From Chloroflexota bacterium (GTDB lineage Bacteria; Chloroflexota; Anaerolineae; Aggregatilineales; Phototrophicaceae), in the NCBI GenBank assembly GCA_026713245.1, contig JAPOOU010000147.1, forward strand, positions 1 through 44,625: 44,625 nucleotides of DNA. The letters are read 5' to 3'. This document shows, in pieces, positions 1-9,836 of this stretch. The notes beneath the pieces are model-generated. The model was not told the origin of the DNA, made no database searches, and saw only the letters and a program-made list of their open reading frames with translations. Position 1 is the stretch's first letter, and every line of letters starts with the position of its first letter. The position numbers and the translations under genes were made by a program.

Positions 1-395
1 GCAAAGGCAGCCTGATCTACAAAGACAATTGGCGCATTATCATAAAAAAATTTTTCTATGGCCGAAAAACGGACAAAGTCGGAAAAATTACAAACAGCAA
101 TCAACCCAGCCCTGCCACAGTAAGCTCGGCGGATATGCCGCCTGCTGTCAGTATCTTCCCTGCTCTGCTGCAAGCACGCCGGTCCTGTCCAGCATTTCCC
201 TGCCACAAACCAAAACCCTACCAAAATTCTGGCGAAAGTGTGTCCAGTTTCATAGGACCGCTACAGCCTCGGTGCTTAAAATCTTGCGGGCTTTGCCAGG
301 GATTTGTAATTTGAAGCGATTGCCCTGCATTCAGATCTGTTTGCTTGAAAGTCAAGTAGAAAAGTAGTAAGGTACAGTTTAGGAGGATTTGTCCG
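1..395. other. Gene-free AT-rich stretch
   Basis: No convincing gene is visible here. One open frame of about 112 codons crosses it, but its translation is rich in Cys, Lys and Gln without domain character and has no ribosome site. The base composition is visibly more AT-rich than the region beyond position 2040, matching the three-gene operon that follows. The promoter of that operon should lie here, but I could not pick a clear -35/-10 pair. Confidence 0.5.
381..386 (+). promoter_or_regulatory. Shine-Dalgarno AGGAGG fixing a TTG start
   Basis: A perfect AGGAGG lies nine bases before the TTG at 396. No ATG or GTG in that frame is better placed. It therefore supports TTG as the start codon of the first membrane protein. 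Confidence 0.75.
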
Positions 396-860
396 TTGCC
401 GTCAAAGTCGAGCCATCCGGTAATTCACATAACGTTGTGGATCAGTGTGGCAATTATCGTACCCTCGTTGCCAATTGTGATCGGAATTGCAGTAGCAGCT
501 TTGCAAGGATCTGAAATTATCCCTACGAAGTTGTTGGATGGAATCGAATTGTTTTTGATTTCACTGACACTCGTCGCCGCTACATATATAGATTTGTCAA
601 GGACGGATTTGAATTGGTCTAGCCATCAATTGTTTTACTTCCTTATCAAGGGAACATTGCTAGCTCTTGGTGTCTTAAGTCTCATTTTTTTGACTTTGAT
701 CTACATAAACAATCGCGTATCGTCGCTGAACTTCAACACAGAGCTTAACATTACGCTAGCTTTTGGATGCTTCTTGTTGATTGGATTGATAACGACTCCA
801 CTGCAATTTTACATCGGGTACACGCGTTCCAAGAAACTAGCGGAGGAGACATCGACGTGA
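396..860 (+). CDS. Four-helix membrane protein of unknown function
   Basis: I do not recognise this 154-residue protein. Four hydrophobic segments are visible at about residues 8-35, 46-67, 79-104 and 117-142, separated by short loops. The C-terminus is short and charged (YTRSKKLAEETST). There is no enzymatic motif. The start is TTG, chosen because AGGAGG sits nine bases upstream. Its stop overlaps the next start (GTGA, four bases), so the two are translationally coupled. The codons and bases are more AT-rich than in the genes after 2040, which suggests transfer. I infer that it is the membrane anchor or pore partner of the soluble protein encoded third; no function can be assigned. Confidence 0.8.
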   Translation: MPSKSSHPVIHITLWISVAIIVPSLPIVIGIAVAALQGSEIIPTKLLDGIELFLISLTLVAATYIDLSRTDLNWSSHQLFYFLIKGTLLALGVLSLIFLTLIYINNRVSSLNFNTELNITLAFGCFLLIGLITTPLQFYIGYTRSKKLAEETST

Positions 861-1039
861 GCCAAGAATTTGTTATTGGTGTTCTAGTTGTACTGTTGAT
901 AATCGCGGTTTCTGTTATCCTGTACGTGATTCATGACATACGAAGTGGAAACTACCGCAAGTTGTTGTCCGCAAGAAGTGAGCACGAGCAGTTTCAAAAG
1001 ACTGTTCAGAATGTAAGAAAAAAAAACATGGGAGTCTAG
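857..1039 (+). CDS. Small one-helix membrane protein
   Basis: This 60-residue protein begins at GTG 857, inside the stop of the previous gene. A GGAGGAG at 842-848 stands eight bases before the GTG and decides this start. A longer open frame reaches back to 767 but would run through the previous gene. One membrane segment covers about residues 5-25, followed by a basic, probably cytoplasmic tail with helical or coiled character (about 35 residues). It ends two bases before the next GTG start. The size and layout suggest a small accessory subunit of a membrane complex with its neighbours. The family is not recognised. Confidence 0.75.
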   Translation: MSQEFVIGVLVVLLIIAVSVILYVIHDIRSGNYRKLLSARSEHEQFQKTVQNVRKKNMGV

Positions 1040-1041
1040 GC

Positions 1042-2022
1042 GTGAGTTCAAACGTGATTCGTGACTACATTTATCTCGACGTGGATCGTGCTCGTTCGCT
1101 TTATTCGCAGTTGAAAGGCGGTTTATTGGAATCTTACATTAAAGGAGAAGAAACGAACGAGTCAAGTTCAAATACTATTGGCAACCAACGTGAGACCGTT
1201 GAACAGAGAGCGCTGTTAAGTTCTACACACGAGGCGACACACGTGCTTCATGACTTCATGCTTACAGAGATTGAGACTCAAATGAAAGAAAGCGTAAAAG
1301 AAGTATCAACGTGCGACATTGTAGACAGTCTTACTACGGGTGATTATGTACGGGTTTGCGGTAGAGCACAAATGAATGATACAAAGAGATTAATCTCTGT
1401 ATTAAATGACTTTAATTCGTTGCATTCCTATATTTCTATGGCGGGCCAGCTTGAAGATATGCAAAAAGGTATTTGGGATTTGGAGCATAAGATTGACTTT
1501 GAAACCCTAAGAAAGACTGACTTGGACAAGCTTTCCAGGCAACTTGCGTCTATGAAACCACCGGCAATATTTCGCAAAGAACATAAGGGAGTACCTGACT
1601 TGACAAGGGAGATGATGACTCTCTGGTTCGGACTTCTTTATTCGGGTGTTTATGAGATTAACATCATTCCCAGCTTTACTACAGACGTTGTCTTTCGAAG
1701 TGTCATAGATGAATCATACCTTCGAGAAAACCCGTCGCTCTTATACGCGAAACATAGCACAAGAACTCAGGCCATTTGGACCTTGGTGGGGCAAGTTACC
1801 GCAGTGCACTCCCCTCAAAGCCTTGGCGAAGACGTTGAGGATGAAGAAGAGGATTACAAGGAAAACGCTGAGTCAACTAGAAATATGCGTGATCAGTTTG
1901 AATCCATATTTGATTCGTTTATACCTATGGAAGAGCATCTTTTAGTTTCGGCGGTCAAAACCTCGATTGTCTTGACTCCTTTGGCGATATTCCAGGAAAC
2001 GAAGATTCGTGAAGAAAAATAA
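1042..2022 (+). CDS. Soluble protein resembling DUF6414
   Basis: The protein has 326 residues and starts at GTG 1042 with GGGAG seven bases upstream. Its N-terminus reads RDYIYLDVDRARSLYSQL followed by KGGL, a pattern I associate, with moderate certainty and from memory only, with proteins annotated DUF6414. The middle is helical and charged, with an acidic run (EDVEDEEEDYKEN) near residue 275. The C-terminus ends in a hydrophobic beta-like stretch (IVLTPLAIFQE). No membrane segment or signal peptide is seen. It closes a tight operon behind two membrane proteins, which suggests a cytoplasmic sensor or effector attached to them. It converges on the minus-strand membrane protein with 17 bases between. 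The codons are AT-rich like its partners. Confidence 0.75.
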   Translation: MSSNVIRDYIYLDVDRARSLYSQLKGGLLESYIKGEETNESSSNTIGNQRETVEQRALLSSTHEATHVLHDFMLTEIETQMKESVKEVSTCDIVDSLTTGDYVRVCGRAQMNDTKRLISVLNDFNSLHSYISMAGQLEDMQKGIWDLEHKIDFETLRKTDLDKLSRQLASMKPPAIFRKEHKGVPDLTREMMTLWFGLLYSGVYEINIIPSFTTDVVFRSVIDESYLRENPSLLYAKHSTRTQAIWTLVGQVTAVHSPQSLGEDVEDEEEDYKENAESTRNMRDQFESIFDSFIPMEEHLLVSAVKTSIVLTPLAIFQETKIREEK

Positions 2023-2039
2023 CAGTTAGATCAGAATTG

Positions 2040-2990
2040 TCATGCATTTTCTGCCAAATGCACAGCCAAACTCAAGAATATGTCGGTCACAAATGCTTGA
2101 ACTATCAATGTACTCAAAAGGCCTATTGACAAGTACGCGCCCTGCGGCAGTGTCTTCCAGACAGCGCCAAGGCTGCCCAGGTTCGCCAGGAGCATGCCGC
2201 CATCCGCGAAGCCGCTATAACCCAGAAAGAGGAAAAAGCGCAGGCCATCCGAGGCCGTCATCTCGCCTTGCAAGGCGCTTGTGACGGCGATCAGCCCTCC
2301 GGCGACGGCAGCGACTACCGTAACAGACAAGACGAGTTGAATTGCGAGCGCGAAGAGGCGTTGCTTGATCGCGACCGATATCAGGATGCCGAAGGCGCCG
2401 GCGGCGCCCGCCGTGGCCAGCGGGAGCAGCGTTTGGGCTGTCATTAGCAGAACGACCATGGGCAGCGTGATCCAGAGCTCGGCGATGCTGCTTCCGAGGA
2501 CGCGCAGGTATCCACCGCCGAAGGCTGTCAGGTTGGCGATCATGGCGAATTGCAGGACCAGACGCGCCAGGAGCAGCGCTATGATGGGCGCGCGCAGGCG
2601 ATAGAGTATCGCCGCCCAGCGCGCGCGCAGCGTCATGCCGGCGCCGAATTCAGTGACTCGCAGGCTGTCCCAGGTTTGTCGGCTGCGGTCGCCTTCGACC
2701 GATCCGATGCCGAAGGCCAGGGCGGCCAGGACTGTCGCCGTTTGGACCAATAGCGAGGGGAAATAGAGACCGCGCCAGAGAAAATCAGCGAGATTCCCGG
2801 CGCCGGCGTTGATCGACGCGGCACTGGCATAGAGATATCCGCCGCCGCCCAATATCATGCCCAGCAAGAACAGTTGCAATGCGCTTTTCCAGCGCGAGAC
2901 CGTGAGCCGTCGCTGCGCCAATTCGTATTGGAGGATCGGATGGTCCGGATGCGCCCAGTCGGGCAGCAAGCGCTTCCATAGGTCAGGCAT
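2040..2990 (-). CDS. ABC-2-like multi-spanning membrane protein
   Basis: A 316-residue polytopic membrane protein with about six or seven hydrophobic segments. The N-terminus (DHPILQYELAQRR) and the loop SRQTWDSLRVTE resemble the cytoplasmic parts of ABC-2-type exporter permeases, where N-P-x-L-x-x-E and T-W-E-x-L are usual. The frame is open much further upstream, but that stretch is antisense-like and lies inside addA. I chose the ATG at 2990, whose first eight bases overlap the end of addA (ATGCCTGA). It is the last gene of the operon. No ATPase lies beside it, so a partner would have to be encoded elsewhere. The family assignment is moderate and the substrate unknown. Confidence 0.7.
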   Translation of the reverse strand: MPDLWKRLLPDWAHPDHPILQYELAQRRLTVSRWKSALQLFLLGMILGGGGYLYASAASINAGAGNLADFLWRGLYFPSLLVQTATVLAALAFGIGSVEGDRSRQTWDSLRVTEFGAGMTLRARWAAILYRLRAPIIALLLARLVLQFAMIANLTAFGGGYLRVLGSSIAELWITLPMVVLLMTAQTLLPLATAGAAGAFGILISVAIKQRLFALAIQLVLSVTVVAAVAGGLIAVTSALQGEMTASDGLRFFLFLGYSGFADGGMLLANLGSLGAVWKTLPQGAYLSIGLLSTLIVQAFVTDIFLSLAVHLAENA

Positions 2991-5900
2991 GAACCTGTTC
3001 CAACTCGACAATGCGCGCTTCGAGCGCATTGAGTTCCGCCAGGCAGTCGTGTTTGTCAATGGGCAGCGTGCTGTTGTCCGCCAGGTAGTGGACGTAAGTT
3101 GCCGGGAGGTCCGGCAATTTCCAGCGCGCCTGCGTGGCTGCGGCATACACTGCCAGTTGCAGAGTGTAGCGCCGGACGTGGGTCTGATGGGCGCCCTGGA
3201 TCGAGGTTGTTTTGTAATCGACAATTGTCCAGGTTCCATCCGCCCGTTGCAGTAGCAGATCCATGACTCCATGGATGGCTCGACCGTTGGCGCGATAGAC
3301 GAAGGGCAATTCGGTATAAACGGGCCGACGCCCGGCGCGCGCGGATGATAGCCATCCGAAGACTTTGCTTTGTCGAAAGTCGGCCAGCAAGCGCTTGACG
3401 GCTTGCACAGTCTCGTTGATTTTGTGGCTGTCGATCAAACCCGCTCGCCAGGCGCAGGAACGAATAATGTCATCTGTCGCCTCATAGTGACCGAAGCGCA
3501 GAAGATCGTGCACGATCGCGCCGAGCAGACGGCTGGAATGCCTCCGACGGCCAAGGGCGCCCGGGTCAGGCGCCGCGAAGGGTTTCTCGTTTGCGGGGGG
3601 GCTATGCAGGCGTCGGCGGTAGATGTCGCGCATGTGACCGCTGCTGTGGCGGTACGCGCCAAAGTCGGCCAATTGCGTCGCTGAAATGTGCTTGAGGCTC
3701 ACGCCGCTTTGGGGAGGGATCGCTTGGATCAGAGGCGGGGGCAGCGGCGGAAGCGCGACAGGGGTTTGAAGTGCATCCGATGTCCGAATGTCGGCGTCAA
3801 AGCCAGCTTGCAGGTCGCGATGCGAAGGCGGCAGAGATGGCATGAATACGCGGATGCTGTCACCATGGAAAATGTGCGAATGTTCCTCCTTCCGTTCGAG
3901 ATCATGCATGTCTAAGGCGGCGAGGAGCTGCCCCAACCATCCGCGCGCCGAGAGTTTGCCGCCCCGCGTAAACGTCATTTGTCCGCTGACAAGCAGGTAA
4001 TCTTGCGCGCGAGTCGCCGCTACGTAAAGCAGTCGTTTGCGTTCAGCCGCTTCCTTCTGCGCAAGCAACCTGGCGTTACGACAGTGGGCAAAGGCTGCGA
4101 CTGCTTTGTTTTGCTCGACATCAAAAACCTGGCAGCTCAAGCCAAAATCCGCATCGTTGAGCAATGTCGGCGGGGCGCCATTGCCCCTTGTCCAGGATGC
4201 GTCTGCCAGGACGACCAACGGGAATTCCAGCCCTTTGCTGGCGTGAACAGTCATCAAGCGAATGGCGTTTCCGGCTTCGACCAAAACCTCCCCTTCGCGG
4301 ATCTCACGCGAACTGAGATCGGCCAGAAAGCGCGAAAACTTCCCCAGCGTGATCTTGCCGCTGTCCTCAGCCAATTTCAGCAGTTTCTCCACGTTGCCGC
4401 GGCGGCGCGCGCCGTCCGGCAATCCGGTCAGTATCGCAAGATAACCGGTCGAGGCCAGCGCTCGCCCTAACAATTCAAAGATTGTGACGCGCCCGGCTAT
4501 TTGCCGCAGGTCATCCAGCGTATCGACAGCGAACTTGAGCAGGTCTTGATCTGCGTCAGTTATGCCCGGCACGTCCCTGATCTGAGCGATGCGCATGGCA
4601 GTCCAAAGCGGCAGGGGATTGTTTGACGATGGGTCTGGATCTGGCATCAGGCGCAGTGCAAAGAGCAGGTCGTCACTGAAAGCGAATAATGGCGAACGCA
4701 AAGCGGAGGCCAAAGACAGATTATCGAGCGGATTGTGCAGGCAGCGCAAAAGATCCAGCATGTCCCAAACTTCTTGCCGGTCGTAGTAGCCGCGTCCGGC
4801 GATGGTGAGGAAGGGAAGCCCGCAAGATTTGAAACAGTCCTCGTAAATCTTGACCTTGCTCAAAGACTGGAAGAGGATGGCGATATCACCAAAGCTGATG
4901 GGGCGGTATCCGCCGCGGTCGCGATCGAAAACGGGTTCTTGTGAATTGATCAGCTTTTTGATGCGCCCGGCGATCTCGAGGGCTTCCCAATGCCGCATCT
5001 CGTCGGCCGGGATGCGCTTTGGCCGTCCAGAATTTGGCGCGGGCTGCCCTCCGCTTTCGCCACGCGCTTGATAATCCAGCAAGATACATTCGATAGGCGG
5101 ATCGCCTGGCGAATCCTCGCGAAAAGCGGTCATGGGCTTGCCGAACGGCACCTGGAAATCTGCGATCGGGCTGTCGTCGTCTTGGACAAGAATGAATTCA
5201 AAGAGCTCGTTGAATTGCGCGATCAGCCGGCGATGGCTGCGAAAAGACGTCGACAGCGAAAGCTCTTTTCCGTTTGCATCTGCGGCGATTTGCTCGCGGA
5301 CGCGCTTGAAAACGCTGACATCCGCTCCGCGGAATTGGTAGATGCTCTGTTTGGGATCGCCGACGGCAAAGAGCGTACCGCCACGGCCCAGATCCGCCAA
5401 TGTGCGAATAATTCGCCATTGCCGGTCATTGGTATCTTGAAACTCATCGACCAGCAGGTGATTGATTTCAGCCTCGCGATATCGCCGTCTGATATGGTCT
5501 TGTGACAAGACATCTGCGGTCAAGCGTTCCAGGTCGTCAAAGTCGACCAGGGCGCGTTCCGCCTTAAGCTGCCTGTATGCGCCTTGCATCTGGCTCAGAA
5601 GGTCGATCCAGAGCGGCAGCAATTGCGCGCTCAAGGCATCAAGCTCGTCCAATGGCCCGCCAACTTCGTCCAACAGTTCTTTTAGATGAGCGCGCGTTGC
5701 GCGCAACAGATCGGCGGCCGCTTTCTTGGTTTCCGCGCCGCCCCACGCTTTTGCCGAACCGATATTGCCCACCTTGCCCCGGCTATGACATTCGGCCATC
5801 AGTCCCCAGATGCCTTCGGCGTCCTCTTCCGCTTCTGTCGCGCGCATCGAGTACAAGAAGGACTGATATTGCCGGTACAGCGCGCCGAGTTTATCATCGG

Positions 5901-6585
5901 GCGGGCAGCCAGACGCGCTCATCAAATCCTTGATATCTTGGCTTTCGAAGAGGCGCCGGCGAGCCCGCAGAATTTCCTCCGACCACTGTTCCCGCCAGGT
6001 CCGCAGCAGGTCGTCGGGATTGGGCGCTTCGCTGGAAAGCGGGATGCTGAGCAGATCTTGTCGGGTGAGAGAATCGAGTATCTTGTCCGAGTCGTAGAAT
6101 GAGAATAAGGCCATCAACTCTGGATCCAAGGTTGCCAGCACCTCCTCAAGCGCGTTTTCTCGTAGAATCGAGGCTTCGGTTTCGTCCAGCACATCGAACT
6201 TGGGATCTATACCGGCCTGGGCGGCGTTGGCGCGCAGGATCGACGCGCACAAGCCGTGAATGGTGTCAATGCGCGCGCTGTCCATCTCGGACAGATGGCG
6301 CAGCCAGACGGCGTCCCTGGCGCATTCGGCGCGTCGCTCCAATTCAAGTCGGACGCGATGGCGCATCTCGAAAGCGGCTTCCCGCGTGAAGGTGATGGCA
6401 ACCAGCGATTTGATCGGCCATTCCGGGTTCGCTTCCAGCAATTGCAAGTATCGTTCTACCAGGACGCGCGTCTTGCCCGACCCGGCGCCGGCAACGACGA
6501 TCAGGTTCCTGTCATGGATATGAACGGCGTCGCGCTGTTCCTCCGTGAACTGCGTTTTGGAGTCGACTGCGTGTTTGTCGTCCAT
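2983..6585 (-). CDS. addA: AddA-like helicase-nuclease
   Basis: This 1200-residue UvrD-family protein combines a helicase with a nuclease, as in AddA of the AddAB double-strand-break resection complex. Walker A (AGAGSGKT) is at about residues 32-39. Motif Ia (AITFTREAA) and motif II (LLVDEFQDTNDRQW) follow. Later come the conserved GDPKQSIYQFRGAD and LMTVHASKGLEF motifs. The C-terminal PD-(D/E)XK nuclease shows LGAIVHDLLRF, GVMDLLL and IVDYKTT. The length is typical for AddA. The start is the ATG at 6585, which shares one base with the stop of addB (TAATG); an upstream ATG 15 codons earlier lies inside addB. It should bind AddB and process DNA ends in the cytoplasm for RecA. Confidence 0.92.
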   Translation of the reverse strand: MDDKHAVDSKTQFTEEQRDAVHIHDRNLIVVAGAGSGKTRVLVERYLQLLEANPEWPIKSLVAITFTREAAFEMRHRVRLELERRAECARDAVWLRHLSEMDSARIDTIHGLCASILRANAAQAGIDPKFDVLDETEASILRENALEEVLATLDPELMALFSFYDSDKILDSLTRQDLLSIPLSSEAPNPDDLLRTWREQWSEEILRARRRLFESQDIKDLMSASGCPPDDKLGALYRQYQSFLYSMRATEAEEDAEGIWGLMAECHSRGKVGNIGSAKAWGGAETKKAAADLLRATRAHLKELLDEVGGPLDELDALSAQLLPLWIDLLSQMQGAYRQLKAERALVDFDDLERLTADVLSQDHIRRRYREAEINHLLVDEFQDTNDRQWRIIRTLADLGRGGTLFAVGDPKQSIYQFRGADVSVFKRVREQIAADANGKELSLSTSFRSHRRLIAQFNELFEFILVQDDDSPIADFQVPFGKPMTAFREDSPGDPPIECILLDYQARGESGGQPAPNSGRPKRIPADEMRHWEALEIAGRIKKLINSQEPVFDRDRGGYRPISFGDIAILFQSLSKVKIYEDCFKSCGLPFLTIAGRGYYDRQEVWDMLDLLRCLHNPLDNLSLASALRSPLFAFSDDLLFALRLMPDPDPSSNNPLPLWTAMRIAQIRDVPGITDADQDLLKFAVDTLDDLRQIAGRVTIFELLGRALASTGYLAILTGLPDGARRRGNVEKLLKLAEDSGKITLGKFSRFLADLSSREIREGEVLVEAGNAIRLMTVHASKGLEFPLVVLADASWTRGNGAPPTLLNDADFGLSCQVFDVEQNKAVAAFAHCRNARLLAQKEAAERKRLLYVAATRAQDYLLVSGQMTFTRGGKLSARGWLGQLLAALDMHDLERKEEHSHIFHGDSIRVFMPSLPPSHRDLQAGFDADIRTSDALQTPVALPPLPPPLIQAIPPQSGVSLKHISATQLADFGAYRHSSGHMRDIYRRRLHSPPANEKPFAAPDPGALGRRRHSSRLLGAIVHDLLRFGHYEATDDIIRSCAWRAGLIDSHKINETVQAVKRLLADFRQSKVFGWLSSARAGRRPVYTELPFVYRANGRAIHGVMDLLLQRADGTWTIVDYKTTSIQGAHQTHVRRYTLQLAVYAAATQARWKLPDLPATYVHYLADNSTLPIDKHDCLAELNALEARIVELEQVHA

Positions 6586-9500
6586 TAGCGCTTCGGTTTC
6601 TTGTAGCGATTGGTGGTGTTGACGCGGCATAGGCGCGCGTATTCACAGTAACGAACGCATTTGCCGTCGTCGAGTTTTGTCGGCCGCGCCGGGAAGCTAC
6701 CATCGCGCCCGGCCCGCACGTTATCCGCAACTTGCGCGCGCGCGGCCGCAATCGCCTTGTTATCCTCTTCACTATCGAGATCGATTGCGCCGCTGATTTT
6801 GAGATCGCGCAGATGCCAAAACATACTCGTCTTTATTTGAGGCGGGTCTGTCATAGCCGCATGTTCCGCTTGCAGCGCCAAGACATAGAGCATCATCTGC
6901 AAGTCGCGCCCGGCTTCCATCTCGCTTCTGTCGATGCGGGTGGCGCCGGTCTTGTAATCCAGCAATATCAATTGATCATCTACGACGTCAATGCGATCAA
7001 TCTTGCCGCGAAGGCGCAGTTTTTCGCCGAGTTCGGGAAAGTCGATCGCCAACCGGTCGAATTCGTATTCCACAGTATAGACTAGACGGTCTCCTTCAAG
7101 ACGCTTGAGCGGACTGACGTCGGAAAAATCGCGCGCGATCAAGGCTCGCAAGCGCTTGAATAGCATCGCTTTCTCCGCTTGCCAACGGGGTCCGGCGACG
7201 AATCCGAGCGCTTGTGGCGCGCTTTCGAGCTTCTGTTTGGCGATCGGTTCGAATATCTCCAGCGCCCGCGCCAGGTTTTCGGGCTTGATGGCAAGATCGC
7301 CAAATTCAAAATAAGTCTCTTCCAGAATGCTGTGATTGAGCAGACCGAGTTGCAGCAGGTCATATCCTGTTTCCGGTTCTTTGAGGTCATCGAGTTTCAG
7401 CAGGCGCTTGGCGAAAAAGCGAAAGCCGCACAAGCCGTAATCCTTAAGCTGCGACGCGCTCCATATTCGGCTCGGGCCCAGTCTTTTCTTCGTCTCCGAC
7501 CGCAGGATTGGACGCGAGATTCGACCGCTATACTGGTCGTAAGGATTCGTCGACAGCCTTCCCAACTCGACGCGTTGTCCGCGTCTGACATGGCGCCAAA
7601 GACGCGCTTGTTCGGGTTGGCCCTCGAGCCAGGTCCCCGCGGTCAATACGTGTTCCGCGCCGGCAGCTTGATCAATGGGGAGCTGATCGGCCATTGCCAA
7701 CAGCAGTTCCGCGCCCGATGCGGCTTTGTTTAGTGGCACAACGTGACCGATGGCCGACGTCTCGATCGGCGAGTTCGGGAAGGCTTGCATGACCGAGCGC
7801 CACAGATAGCTTTCCAGCCAGATTTTGCCATCCTTGAAGGACGGACGCGAAAAGGTTAAGGACTGCCGCGGCAAGCTGATCAACTCCACGAACAAGCCGC
7901 GGTCGTCGACGCGCTCGGCTTGCGTCGACAGTTGGATGCCTTTGGACTGCAGATGCTCTCGTTCCGAATCGAGATAAATTGGATCTTCCGGCGTCTCGGC
8001 CGGGAAAAGGCCTTCCGCCAAGCCCATAATATAAAGGTGCTCATGCGGCAGTCCGCGCGCTTCGGTAGCGGTGGTTACCAGCACGCGTCCGTCGCGGGCG
8101 GCGTTGGCAGAGCGCCCGGAGGTATTCTGCAAGGCGTATTTGAGATCGGACCAAAAGCGCGTCCATTCGATTTCGCTTGGCGCTCCCAGCCCCGAATCGA
8201 GTATTTGACCGGAGATGAGCAGATCATGCAGGATATTGTTCAGGCTTCCGAGGGCTTCATTATCGCGCTGCGCGATGGCGTCAGATGGGCGCAGGCCGTC
8301 GGTTATGCGCTCGCTGATCTCGAGCGAAAATGGTTCTTTGACGTCTGGCGCCTGGTCTTCAAAATAGTATTCCTGGCCGATGAGACGGTCCAGCCAACCG
8401 ACATAATGGTTGATGTCCGCCGATGCCGGAGGCGTGATGCCGACCATGAAGCGGGCCAGTTTGCGCGCCAGGCGCTCGGCTCGCTCTCCCGTGGCTCCGA
8501 CGGTTTCTTCGTCGTCAATCCAGGGATGCTCGGCAGCCAGTTTGATCATGTCGATCCAGTGTTCTTGCGCGCCGCGCAAGAACAATTGCGCTCGGCTGAT
8601 CCTGTCCAGGAGGTCGATGTCTTCCGCGCTCAAGCCGGAATCGATATAGGGCGAACGCAAGACATCCAGGAGATCAGCGCGGCGAAAATGCGGCGCCAGA
8701 TCAAGCAGGTCGATCAGGACGGCGATTACCGGAATCGTATGCAGTAGCGGCTGGTTGTGCAGCAGCAAGGGCAGTTCGTATTCGTCTTGCCCAGACCGAA
8801 AATACGCCGCGTAGCGATCCCAGTCTCGCAGCGCGATCATTATGTCGTCAGCGCGCGCGCCTTTTAGCAACTGCTCTTTGACCGCGCGCAAGACAGCTTT
8901 CGTTTCTTCGGCTTCGCTCGGCATGGCAATCATTCGAAGCGCCTCGCCGCCGGAGGAAGCGGGACTGGCCTGGAATATCACTCCGCCCAGTTGCGCAAGA
9001 TCCGCATGACGGTCGCTGCTTTGAGCCGGCAGAGTCGAGATCTTAAGACTCGATCCCGCCTCTCTGTGAGCGTCTTCCAGGCGCGAACGGGTGAGCTCGC
9101 TGCGCCGCGAGAACATGCCGGCTTCTCCCGGCAATGTCGTCAGCGTTATGTCGACGCGTGGCGCTGCATGAGCCAGTTCGGCCAAGAGTCGCGCTTGCAC
9201 CGGCGTGTATTGATCGAAACCGTCGACAATGACCAGATCCACATCCGTGACCATGTCCCGCTTTTGGCGAAGAGTCGCCAGGGCCAGCCATCCTTCGCCT
9301 TCGACATCGACGAGTTCGCTGTCAATCAGCGTTTTCTGGTAGAGCCGATAGATTGCTGCGATATCGCGGTCTTTGTCGGAGCCCGCCGCCAACGCGAATT
9401 GCTCAACATCGACGCCGTTCTGTTTCAACTCGTTGATCAGGTCAGCTACTATTTCGATGAAGCCCTGGGTGTTGGCGATTCTGTCAAAATAGCGCAGTTC

Positions 9501-9827
9501 GCCGTCGGCGTTCAAGCGGCTTGTCAGGCTGCGCAGCATCGCCAATTGCGTATGCCCGGTGATTTTGCGCGCCGGCTTGGCGGCCAGGTTGAGCAAACGC
9601 TCGTTTAACGTGTAGAAGCTGAAGTACTCGATGTTGAAGATAGTCGACTCGGCGTCGCCCTGGTCCGCCAGTCGTCCGCGAAAATTCATTTCCTGGCGCC
9701 GGTTTGCCGTCAGCACCCAGACTTTCGGCAGCGTGCGTCGCCGAACATGAACGGCGTCAAGGAGGCCGTCGACGACGGTTCCGGTCTTGTCGACGCCGAC
9801 TGGCGCCAGATGCAAGTTGGCAGGCAT
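6585..9827 (-). CDS. addB: AddB-like nuclease subunit
   Basis: The protein has 1080 residues. Its C-terminal nuclease contains GKIDRIDVVDDQ, ILLDYKTG and LQMMLYVLAL, the PD-(D/E)XK plus QxxxY pattern. A Cys near residue 798 (YGLCGFRFF) and the cluster CVRYCEYARLC near residues 1057-1067 match the four ligands of the AddB iron-sulfur cluster. The N-terminal Walker A is degenerate (APVGVDKTG instead of GxxGxGKT), so ATPase activity is doubtful in this subunit. It overlaps addA by one base. A TGAAGG sequence upstream overlaps the stop of the NERD gene and could serve as ribosome site. It should form a heterodimer with AddA. Confidence 0.88.
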   Translation of the reverse strand: MPANLHLAPVGVDKTGTVVDGLLDAVHVRRRTLPKVWVLTANRRQEMNFRGRLADQGDAESTIFNIEYFSFYTLNERLLNLAAKPARKITGHTQLAMLRSLTSRLNADGELRYFDRIANTQGFIEIVADLINELKQNGVDVEQFALAAGSDKDRDIAAIYRLYQKTLIDSELVDVEGEGWLALATLRQKRDMVTDVDLVIVDGFDQYTPVQARLLAELAHAAPRVDITLTTLPGEAGMFSRRSELTRSRLEDAHREAGSSLKISTLPAQSSDRHADLAQLGGVIFQASPASSGGEALRMIAMPSEAEETKAVLRAVKEQLLKGARADDIMIALRDWDRYAAYFRSGQDEYELPLLLHNQPLLHTIPVIAVLIDLLDLAPHFRRADLLDVLRSPYIDSGLSAEDIDLLDRISRAQLFLRGAQEHWIDMIKLAAEHPWIDDEETVGATGERAERLARKLARFMVGITPPASADINHYVGWLDRLIGQEYYFEDQAPDVKEPFSLEISERITDGLRPSDAIAQRDNEALGSLNNILHDLLISGQILDSGLGAPSEIEWTRFWSDLKYALQNTSGRSANAARDGRVLVTTATEARGLPHEHLYIMGLAEGLFPAETPEDPIYLDSEREHLQSKGIQLSTQAERVDDRGLFVELISLPRQSLTFSRPSFKDGKIWLESYLWRSVMQAFPNSPIETSAIGHVVPLNKAASGAELLLAMADQLPIDQAAGAEHVLTAGTWLEGQPEQARLWRHVRRGQRVELGRLSTNPYDQYSGRISRPILRSETKKRLGPSRIWSASQLKDYGLCGFRFFAKRLLKLDDLKEPETGYDLLQLGLLNHSILEETYFEFGDLAIKPENLARALEIFEPIAKQKLESAPQALGFVAGPRWQAEKAMLFKRLRALIARDFSDVSPLKRLEGDRLVYTVEYEFDRLAIDFPELGEKLRLRGKIDRIDVVDDQLILLDYKTGATRIDRSEMEAGRDLQMMLYVLALQAEHAAMTDPPQIKTSMFWHLRDLKISGAIDLDSEEDNKAIAAARAQVADNVRAGRDGSFPARPTKLDDGKCVRYCEYARLCRVNTTNRYKKPKR

Positions 9828-9836
9828 ACTCGACCT

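Noticed and set aside
29..367. Open frame of 112 codons at the left end
   Set aside because: The translation is Cys- and Lys-rich without domain character; there is no ribosome site and no coupling to the operon.
2991..3272. N-terminal extension of the ABC-2-like protein
   Set aside because: The extra 94 residues are read out of frame through the addA nuclease domain; an ATG at 2990 with an eight-base overlap is the natural start.
7920..9608. Long plus-strand frames within addB (275 and 205 codons)
   Set aside because: These are shadows of a GC-rich gene read on the other strand; addB is supported by nuclease and iron-sulfur motifs.
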